Assembly (NCBI GenBank): GCA_003176045.1
Contig: PSRM01000139.1
Location: 1-38,356, forward strand
Reading direction: 5' to 3'
DNA from: Verrucomicrobiota bacterium
GTDB lineage: Bacteria > Verrucomicrobiota > Verrucomicrobiia > Limisphaerales > UBA8199
Length of the DNA: 38,356 bases
The number at the start of each line of letters is the position of its first letter. Within the stretch, counting starts at the first letter, position 1. The translations under genes and the position numbers were made by a program. The notes beneath the pieces are model-generated. The model saw nothing but the letters and a program-made list of their open reading frames with translations, searched no databases and was not told the DNA's origin. Below are positions 23,401 to 30,525 of the stretch, piece by piece.

Positions 23401-26400
23401 ACCATCACTTACGTAGATTCGGTGACCAATCACTGCGGCGGCACTCAAACCATCAGCCGCAAATGGACGGCTACGGATGCTTGCGGCAACAGCACCAACG
23501 CGGTCCAGACGATCACGGTGCGGGATACTACACCGCCTTTGCTTTCGATGCCGCCCAGCATGACTCTGGAATGTCCTGCCAACACCTCGACGAACAACAC
23601 CGGCGTGGCCACAGCCTCCGACACTTGCAGCGCCGTCACGGTCAGGTATAGCGATTCCGTAACGACCAATTGCGGTGGGACTGAAGTGATCCTGCGGACC
23701 TGGACGGCTGCCGATGCGTGCAGCAATAGCGTGAGCGCGGTCCAAACCATCACCGTTCGCGACACCACTCCGCCTTCGCTTTCGTTGCCCTCGAATAAGG
23801 TCCTTCAATGCCCGGCCAATACCGCCACCAATAATACCGGCTCCGCTACATCCCAGGATACGTGCAGTTCACCTGTGACGATCCGTTTTAGCGACTCGGT
23901 CACGAATCCGTGTCCCGGTTCGAGCGTAATCACGCGTACCTGGACGGCCACCGATGCCTGCGGCAACAGCACCAATGGCGTTCAAACCATCACCGTCCAG
24001 GACACCTCCGCGCCCAGCCTGAGCCTGCCTGCCAATATCACTTTGGAATGTCCCGCAAACACCACAACGAACAATACCGGCGTGGCCACCGCCCAGGATG
24101 CGTGCAGCGCGGTGACGGTTTCCTACGCTGACCAGGTCACCACCAATTGCGGTAACACAAAGGTCATCGCCCGAACGTGGACGGCCACCGATGCCTGCGG
24201 CAACAGCACCAACGGTGTGCAGACCATCACGGTGCGGGATACTACTCCACCTTCACTCAGCCTGCCCTCCAACAAGATTTTGTCCTGTCCGGCGGACACC
24301 ACCACGAACAACACCGGCGCCGCCATGGCGCAGGATGGTTGCAGCGCACCGGTCACGATCTCATTCGTCGATACCGTCACCAACCCCTGTGCGGGTTCAG
24401 CAATTATTAAGCGAACCTGGACCGCGACCGATGCCTGCGGCAACAGCACTAATGGCGTTCAAACCATTACGGTGCAGGACAACAACCCGCCTTCGATCAC
24501 GCCGCCTCCAAACGTCACATTGGAATGTCCAGCCAATACCAGCACGAATTTCACCGGCATGGCCGTCGGCCTGAGTCCCTGCACCACCGTCACGGTCGCC
24601 TATACCGATTCCGTAACAACGAACTGTGGTGGCACCAAATCCATCGCCCGCACCTGGACAGCCACCGACGCCTGTGGTAACAGTTCCAGTGCTGTCCAGA
24701 CGATCACTGTTCGGGATACCGCTCCGCCGGCGCTCTCGCTGCCTTCGAACAAAACGCTCCAATGCCCCGCCGACAGCAGCACCAACAGCACAGGCGTGGC
24801 CACCGCTCAGGACACGTGCAGCAGCCCGGTGACAATCTCCTTCAGTGACGTCGTCACCAATCCCTGTCCCGGCACGAGAACCATCACCCGCACCTGGACC
24901 GCTCGCGATGCCTGCGGCAACACGACCAATGGCATCCAAATGATCATCGTCCAGGATACCACGCCGCCGGCGCTTTCGATTCCGCCGGATGTGACGCGCG
25001 AATGTCCGGGCGATTCGAGCACAAACACCACCGGGGTCGCTACGGCCATTGATGCGTGCAGTTCGGCCGTGGTTACCTGTAGCGATACGGTTTCCAATAA
25101 TTGCGGCGGCGGCAGAATTGTCTATCGCAAATGGACTGCGACCGACTCTTGCGGCAACGTCACCAATCGAATCCAGACCATCACCATCCAGGACACCACG
25201 AAGCCAACCTTTTTGACCATCCCCACAAATGTTGTGCTCCAGTGCCCGGCAAACACCACCACGAATAACACAGGCACCGCCACCGCGCAGGATACGTGCA
25301 GCGCCGTGACCGTGCGCTTCAGCGACTCGACCAGCAATATCTGCTCGGGCGCTTATGTCATCTCGCGTAACTGGATCGCCACTGACGCCTGCGGCAACAG
25401 CACCAATGCGATTCAGACCATTACCGTTGTGGATACAGTCGGACCCTCGCTCTCTCTGCCACCCGATCTCACATTGGAATGTGGCGCGAACACTTCCCCG
25501 TCTTCGACCGGCACAGCAACCGGCCAGGATGCCTGCAGTTCGGTCACTGTCACTTACTCCGACTCGGTTTCGAATATTTGCGGGGGCAGCCGGGTGATCC
25601 GGCGGACCTGGACTGTGGCCGATGGTTGCGGGAACCGAACCAACGGCGTGCAAACCATTTCCGTTCTGGATCGCACACCGCCGAGCATCTCGCTTGCTTT
25701 CACACCGCCATGCACCTTCAGCCAGGGCGGTTGGAGCGGCGGCGGCAGTCCGGCAAACCTGGTCGCATCAAGTTTTGGGCTCGCTTTTCCCAATGGGCTG
25801 ACTCTGGGAATCTACAACCCGACGAACGGGAATACTGCTCCCAATGGCCTGTACTGGCAAACCAACTCTGCGGGCGTCAGCGCCCTACAGGCCGCCTTCT
25901 CTCAAGGCTCAGGCTCCGGCGGGCCGATCACTCAGGATGCTCTCAATCCGACCATCACGTATGGCGCAGGCGGCTGCGGGCGCCAAACCCTGGCATTGAT
26001 GTGCAACATTGCGTTCAATTCACTCGGCATGCTGGGAGCAGGCTCGAATAACTTCGGTGGACTGATCTATACAAATACAGGCGGCGATTCTCTAAGTGGC
26101 CTGAGTGTCAACCAAATCGTAACGGTGATTAACCAGGCCCTGGGCGGCCTGCCTCTGCCCGCCGGTTACGATTTCAGCGGTTTGTCGGGGATGGCCAACA
26201 ACCTGAACATCTCCTTCGAAGCCTGTTCCGAATCATCCTGGGCCCAGCAGCATCTGATCGCCCCCTGGGTGGTAATGGTCCAGTGCCCACAGCAGGTGCC
26301 ACCACCGAGCTACTCCTCAGTGACCGCCTCCGATACGTGCAGCAGTCCGGTCACGATCACCAATCTCCCTGACCTGATTGTCAGCAATATTTGCCCTAGC

Positions 26401-28356
26401 CAATACACCATCAAGCGGACCTTTGTCGCCACCGATGCCTGCGGCAATACAAATTCAGTGTCGTATTTCATTCAGGTTTCCAATTCCAGCGCCCCGAGCC
26501 TAACCGTTCCAGCCGATATGGTTTTGGAATGTCCTGCCAGCACGGCAACGAATATTACCGGCGTCGCAACGGCACAGAACTCTTGCGGCCCGATGGTCGT
26601 CAGCTATAGCGATGTCGTGAGTAACACTTGCGGCGGCGCTAGCGTCACCTACCGTACCTGGACTGCTAACGCCGGCTGCTCTACCGCTGTGAGCAGGGTC
26701 CAGAAGATCACTTTGCGGGATACGACTCCGCCAACTCTGGCAGTGCCTTCGAACCAAACGCTTCAATGCCCCGCCGATACCAGCACGAATAATACAGGCG
26801 TGGCCACTGCTCAGGACACGTGCAGCGCTGTTGCGATTTCCTACAGCGATGCCATTACCAATCCCTGCGCAGGCGCGCAAGTGATCACCCGCACGTGGAC
26901 CGCCACCGACGCTTGCGGCAACACCACCAATGGAACTCAGACCATCACCGTCCAAAACACCACGCCGCCCTCACTCGTCCTGCCGCCAAACATGACGTTG
27001 CAATGCCCTGCCGATACCAGCACCAACTTGTGTGGCTGCGCGACCGCCCTGGGCGCCTGCGCCGTGCCTACAGTGACGTGTATTGATACCGTCTCGAATT
27101 TGTGCGGTGGCGGCAAAATTGTTTATCGAAAATGGGTCGCCAGTGACGCCTGCGGCAACACCACCAATGGTTTGCAGACCATCACCGTGCTCAACACCAC
27201 CCGGCCTTCGCTATCGCTCCCGCCTGATCTGACATTGGAATGTGGCGCCAGCACCAACTCGACCAGCACGGGCACCGCCACCGGCCAGGAAGCCTGCGGC
27301 GCCGTCACTGTCACCTTTTCCGATTCGGTCTCCAATATCTGCGGGGGCAGCAAAATTATTCGCCGAACCTGGACCGTGGCCGACGCCTGCGGCAACAGCA
27401 CCAACGGCGTCCAGACTATCAGCGTGCTGGATCGCACGCCGCCTCACATTTCCATCATGGATGTCCCAGCGACCATTTACCCGTGCGCCAGCCAGGTGCC
27501 CGCGCACGTAGGCGACATTTTTGCCTACGATACTTGCAGCGGGCCGCTGACGGTTACGAATTTGCCGGACACCATCGTCAGCAACATCTGCCCCACACAC
27601 TTTACGATTAAACGGACCATTGTGGCCCTTGACGCCTGCGGTAACAGCAACACTGCTTCGATCTTTCTTGTGGTGTCCAATGGTGTGCCGCCTGCACTTC
27701 ACATTCCGCCGGACATCGTTCTGGAGTGTCCGGCCAGCACGTCCACGAATGTCACGGGCGTAGCCACCGCCCAGGGCGCCTGCGGACCGGCTCTGGTCGG
27801 CTACAGTGACGTCGTGAGCAATACCTGCGGCGGCGCCAGTGTCACCTATCGCACCTGGATCGCCACCGACGGCTGCAACACCACTAACCGCACACAGATC
27901 ATCACCCTGCGCGACAGCACGCCGCCATCCCTGAGCATCGTTTCAAACATCACAGTTGCCGCCGGGCAATCCTGGAACTTTGGCTGGCCCGTGGCCACTG
28001 ACAAGTGCAGTGGATTTATGGTCCTCGTCATCAACACCGTCACCAATATGACCAGTACGAATACCCTGTCCGCCACTCGCACCTGGGAGGCTCGCGATGT
28101 CTGCGGCAACATCAGCTATTGCCAGCAGACCGTCACGATGCCCCTGGCGCCGTTCAAACTTACCGGCTCGGCCCTGGCGCCCAGCCAGTTCCTCGTCACC
28201 ACCCCCGGCATCCCCGGCTGCAATCTCATCATTCAGGTTTCGACCAATCTGGTGAATTGGACCACACTCACGACTAATCCCTCGCCAACGAGCTTCATGG
28301 ACACCAACATTTCGAAATACCCCCGCCGCTTCTTCCGCGCCCAGGTGGTCCCCTAG
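20410..28356 (+). CDS. Giant secreted protein with about 24 HYR-like four-cysteine repeats
   Basis: 2648 residues. A signal peptide (LKYLLGIIFLCRLIAGA) is followed by a unique region (about 25-310), two PKD/Ig-like stretches to about 489, and from residue 490 a series of roughly 79-residue repeats. Typical marks are LECPAD, then STNNTG, DTCS, NCGG, RTWTATDACGNSTN and ITVRDTTPP, giving four conserved cysteines per repeat, likely two disulfides. A different domain (about 1759-1955, CTFSQGGWSGGG, rich in Gly and Asn) interrupts the series. The last 70 residues (IIQVSTNLVNWTTL, then YPRRFFRAQ) match a C-terminal domain common in verrucomicrobial exported proteins. HYR-like repeats are beta-sandwich, Ig-like adhesion modules. 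The protein is probably a surface or matrix adhesin; the ligand is unknown. ATG 20419 is an alternative start. Confidence 0.88.
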   Translation: MRPMKLKYLLGIIFLCRLIAGATPPPMGVAPVVVPAGGFGICGNLMANSPWTNVGNWCPSTNSGTGGYVLSSSGMPLNPSTTFHIADRWNSTSDNTFSGGLKWTDDPNSWTWVTSKASSKTDINNVLFHFGYDTNGHTWIIVAADRFSNSGDSYIDFEFLQNSLTISNTSPTSTNSGTFHSTGPNGGRTTNDFLLSLAFTGGGSTADFFCWQWQTNIAGGFNYADITSLLPSNGVFVAANSNTVVVPFGAFGSTNYLPLSFADAAVDVTSLLGNFNPCFSIGIKTILVKTKSSQSGTSTINDFINPIQYSIKLGPSADPGPAQSNCWQGASTAFTLQGQATAGIQPVTNTLWTLISGSATIDSPNSLITTAYVSSASARLRLTVNQVNGCTESNDVVLTVLPLPACSISGPALVCPLSTSPFTGPPGMGAYSWSVSGSASIQGGTNAQTVSVKAANACATNYTLMLTVVSNGCSSFCATNVTVDDTVLPALTIPPDRVLQCPANTGTNSTGVATATDNCSAVFVSYSDLVTTNCGGTRVIARTWTATDLCGNSTNAVQTITLQDTNAPTITPPPNVTLECPADSSTNHTGMATAADTCSAVTITYNDAITTNCGGAYTLTRTWIATDACGNSASTNQILTVRDTTRPTITLPPNVTLECPADISTNNTGMASAQDTCSSVTITFTDSVTNHCGGTQTISRKWIATDACGNSTNAVQTITVRDTTAPALNLPPNVTLECPADTSTNSTGAATAQDTCSALTIRYSDSVVTNCGGTRVISRTWTATDACSNSVSAVQTITLRDTTPPSLSLPPNKVLQCPANVTTNNTGTATAQDACSAPVAIRFSDSVTNPCPGSSVITRTWTATDACGNSTNGIQMITVQDTNPPTITPPQNVTLECPADTSTNHTGMATASDTCSAVTITYSDAVTNNCGGSYTLTRTWTATDACGNSASTNQTVTVRDTTRPTINLPANVTLECPADTTTNNTGMASAQDTCSAVTITYVDSVTNHCGGTQTISRKWTATDACGNSTNAVQTITVRDTTPPLLSMPPSMTLECPANTSTNNTGVATASDTCSAVTVRYSDSVTTNCGGTEVILRTWTAADACSNSVSAVQTITVRDTTPPSLSLPSNKVLQCPANTATNNTGSATSQDTCSSPVTIRFSDSVTNPCPGSSVITRTWTATDACGNSTNGVQTITVQDTSAPSLSLPANITLECPANTTTNNTGVATAQDACSAVTVSYADQVTTNCGNTKVIARTWTATDACGNSTNGVQTITVRDTTPPSLSLPSNKILSCPADTTTNNTGAAMAQDGCSAPVTISFVDTVTNPCAGSAIIKRTWTATDACGNSTNGVQTITVQDNNPPSITPPPNVTLECPANTSTNFTGMAVGLSPCTTVTVAYTDSVTTNCGGTKSIARTWTATDACGNSSSAVQTITVRDTAPPALSLPSNKTLQCPADSSTNSTGVATAQDTCSSPVTISFSDVVTNPCPGTRTITRTWTARDACGNTTNGIQMIIVQDTTPPALSIPPDVTRECPGDSSTNTTGVATAIDACSSAVVTCSDTVSNNCGGGRIVYRKWTATDSCGNVTNRIQTITIQDTTKPTFLTIPTNVVLQCPANTTTNNTGTATAQDTCSAVTVRFSDSTSNICSGAYVISRNWIATDACGNSTNAIQTITVVDTVGPSLSLPPDLTLECGANTSPSSTGTATGQDACSSVTVTYSDSVSNICGGSRVIRRTWTVADGCGNRTNGVQTISVLDRTPPSISLAFTPPCTFSQGGWSGGGSPANLVASSFGLAFPNGLTLGIYNPTNGNTAPNGLYWQTNSAGVSALQAAFSQGSGSGGPITQDALNPTITYGAGGCGRQTLALMCNIAFNSLGMLGAGSNNFGGLIYTNTGGDSLSGLSVNQIVTVINQALGGLPLPAGYDFSGLSGMANNLNISFEACSESSWAQQHLIAPWVVMVQCPQQVPPPSYSSVTASDTCSSPVTITNLPDLIVSNICPSQYTIKRTFVATDACGNTNSVSYFIQVSNSSAPSLTVPADMVLECPASTATNITGVATAQNSCGPMVVSYSDVVSNTCGGASVTYRTWTANAGCSTAVSRVQKITLRDTTPPTLAVPSNQTLQCPADTSTNNTGVATAQDTCSAVAISYSDAITNPCAGAQVITRTWTATDACGNTTNGTQTITVQNTTPPSLVLPPNMTLQCPADTSTNLCGCATALGACAVPTVTCIDTVSNLCGGGKIVYRKWVASDACGNTTNGLQTITVLNTTRPSLSLPPDLTLECGASTNSTSTGTATGQEACGAVTVTFSDSVSNICGGSKIIRRTWTVADACGNSTNGVQTISVLDRTPPHISIMDVPATIYPCASQVPAHVGDIFAYDTCSGPLTVTNLPDTIVSNICPTHFTIKRTIVALDACGNSNTASIFLVVSNGVPPALHIPPDIVLECPASTSTNVTGVATAQGACGPALVGYSDVVSNTCGGASVTYRTWIATDGCNTTNRTQIITLRDSTPPSLSIVSNITVAAGQSWNFGWPVATDKCSGFMVLVINTVTNMTSTNTLSATRTWEARDVCGNISYCQQTVTMPLAPFKLTGSALAPSQFLVTTPGIPGCNLIIQVSTNLVNWTTLTTNPSPTSFMDTNISKYPRRFFRAQVVP
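22114..24015 (+). repeat. Two tandem 951-bp blocks (four HYR-like repeats each)
   Basis: Repeats 2-5 (22114-23064) and 6-9 (23065-24015) match in order and have identical length. Matching marks include SVTNHCGGTQTISRKW in repeats 3 and 7, DACSNSVSAVQ in 4 and 8, and NPCPGSSVITRTW in 5 and 9. Confidence 0.85.
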
Positions 28357-28365
28357 TTTTGAAGT

Positions 28366-28440
28366 GCGCGGACATTTCCGCGCTTTGGAACACCGCGACA
28401 TGTCGCGGTGTTTGAAAGCGGCGACATGTCGCCGCACTCC
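28366..28440. repeat. Cluster of three REP-like palindromes upstream of the RAYT gene
   Basis: GCGCGGA-CATT-TCCGCGC (28366-28383), CACCGCGACATGTCGCGGTG (28391-28410) and GCGGCGACATGTCGCCGC (28418-28435) are separated by TTTGGAA and TTTGAAA. The cluster ends in ACTCC, the same flank as the palindrome at 32197-32220. Confidence 0.88.
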
Positions 28441-28520
28441 ACAGCGCAGCAGGGTTTCGTCCTCGTCCTCGTCCTTAGAAAGATTCGCGGAGGGGTCGAG
28501 TGGTCGGTTCTCCATCGCGG

Positions 28521-29584
28521 AGGGGTCGGTTCTCCATGTTGCCACATTAGATTTGCGCTTGAAGCGGCTGCGGCTAGACTGCCTGGCATGGCTCGAAGTC
28601 TTCGAATCCAATACCCGGGTGCCATCTACCACGTAATGAACCGCGGCGATCAGCGCGAAGACATTTTCGAGGACGACACAGATCGGAAGTCTTTCCTCAA
28701 TACCCTGGGCCAAGCGTGCGAAAAGACAGGCTGGCAAGTGCATGCCTATTGCCTGCTGAGAAATCACTTTCATTTGGTAGTGGAAACGCCCCAGCCGAAT
28801 TTGTCCGATGGGATGAAATGGCTGCTGCAAACTTACACCGGCCGTTTCAACCGGCGGCACCAGTTTTTTGGGCATGTTTTTAGCGGGCGATTTAAAGCAC
28901 TACTGGTGGATGGGAGCGGCAACGGCTACCTGCGCACCGTTAGCGAATACGTTCACCTCAACCCCGTGCGTGCCAATTTGATCGGGGAGGACCAAAGATT
29001 GAGCACGTATAGCTGGAGCAGTTACCCCGCTTACCTGCGTGCGCAGCGGGCACCCTGGCTGCGAGTGGATCGAGTGCTGGGGGAATTTGGCATTCCCCGA
29101 GACACGCCAGCGGGCCGGCGGCAATTTGAACGTGTCATGGAAAAGCGCCGATATGAGGCCGACGGGAAGGAATATAAGGGCTTGGAGCGCGGCTGGTGCT
29201 TTGGGGCGGAGGAGTTTCGCCAGGAATTGCTGGCGCAAGTGCGAGATCGCATCGGCCCCAATCACTTTGGGCAGGAGCGACGGGAATTGGCCGAGGAGCG
29301 GGCCCGACGCATCATTACAGAAACGCTTTCCGATGGTCGGCTCACGCCAGAGCAACTACAGATGCTCCCAGCCAACGCCGAAATCAAAGTGCAGTTGGCG
29401 CGGCGGCTTCGGCGGGAGACCACTATGAGCCTGAAGTGGATCGCCGAGCAGTTGGGAGTAGGCAGTTGGAAATATCTATCCAACCTGCTAGGGCAACCTC
29501 TACCGAACCGCACCCAAGCCGAACTGTTCTAGTTGAAGTTGATCAAGGTGTTAAACTATGTGGCGACATGGAGAACCGACCCCT
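28521..29584. mobile_element. RAYT unit bounded by about 29-bp inverted repeats
   Basis: 28521-28550 starts AGGGGTCGGTTCTCCATGT and continues to GCCACATTAG. The reverse complement of 29556-29584 reads the same with one substitution and one missing base. The transposase gene (28588-29532) lies between them. A further partial copy (GGTCGGTTCTCCATCGCGGA) starts at 28502. Confidence 0.75.
28588..29532 (+). CDS. REP-associated tyrosine transposase (RAYT, Y1 HUH family)
   Basis: 314 residues from ATG 28588. The frame is open upstream to 28408, but that part is palindromes and repeats. Y1 transposase signatures are YPGAIYHVMNRGDQREDIF at the start, the HUH motif in RNHFHLVVETPQ and the candidate catalytic tyrosine in LQTYTGRFNRRH, followed by HVFSGRFKALLVD and YVHLNPVRANL. 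A C-terminal region with an HTH-like segment (KWIAEQLGVGSWKYLSNLL) is usual in TnpA_REP proteins. RAYTs cut single-stranded DNA next to a GTAG or GGAG tetranucleotide beside REP hairpins. The many such elements in this window make it a good candidate for their mobiliser, at least for the GGAG/CTCC type. Confidence 0.88.
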   Translation: MARSLRIQYPGAIYHVMNRGDQREDIFEDDTDRKSFLNTLGQACEKTGWQVHAYCLLRNHFHLVVETPQPNLSDGMKWLLQTYTGRFNRRHQFFGHVFSGRFKALLVDGSGNGYLRTVSEYVHLNPVRANLIGEDQRLSTYSWSSYPAYLRAQRAPWLRVDRVLGEFGIPRDTPAGRRQFERVMEKRRYEADGKEYKGLERGWCFGAEEFRQELLAQVRDRIGPNHFGQERRELAEERARRIITETLSDGRLTPEQLQMLPANAEIKVQLARRLRRETTMSLKWIAEQLGVGSWKYLSNLLGQPLPNRTQAELF

Positions 29585-29655
29585 TCGACCGCTTGAGGTT
29601 GGAGCTATTGGTCTCACTCAAGCGCTAGAACCAGATGGGTGACTGAACGGATCGC

Positions 29656-29679
29656 CTCGCTGAGCAGGTGCTCAGCGAG
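29656..29679. repeat. Perfect palindrome CTCGCTGAGCA-GG-TGCTCAGCGAG
   Basis: An 11-bp stem with 2-nt loop downstream of the RAYT unit. The 392-bp spacer 29533-29924 shows no gene; it holds this hairpin, the inverted repeat, a terminator-like hairpin and A/G-rich repeats. Confidence 0.8.
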
Positions 29680-29801
29680 TCCGATACGAAATCCAAACTA
29701 ACGAAAACTCAGGTTCGCGTCAGACCGGCAAGATCCCGCCGAGCCGTAGCAGAACCGGAAGATAAAAAATCCGGAACGAACAACTTTTTTCCTATTGACC
29801 A

Positions 29802-29829
29802 TCGCCCTAATGGGCGACCCCTTTTTTTT
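29802..29829 (+). terminator. Terminator-like hairpin with T8
   Basis: TCGCCC-TAAT-GGGCGA (29802-29817) is followed by ACCCC-like bases and eight Ts (29822-29829). The stem is short and the U-tract is displaced by 4 nt, so it is only a weak candidate. Confidence 0.4.
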
Positions 29830-29924
29830 CGACTCGCCGGCGGAACGCCAGCGCCCCGACGAGTTCTCGTCCTCGTGCTCAAAAGACAGTAAGATTTAAG
29901 ATTAAGAGAAAGATTAGGATTAAG

Positions 29925-30518
<594 letters not shown>

Positions 30519-30525
30519 TCCTGCT

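Noticed and set aside
22705-25653. Long minus-strand open frames (367 and 418 residues) opposite the giant gene
   Set aside because: They mirror the regular codon pattern of the plus-strand repeats, are repetitive themselves and have no family features.
21877-28150. Repeat series considered as a CRISPR-like array
   Set aside because: The period is about 237 bp, units are diverged and coding, and no cas genes are present.
28408-28587. Extended N-terminus of the RAYT (60 further codons)
   Set aside because: The stretch is palindromes and repeats; the family start matches ATG 28588.
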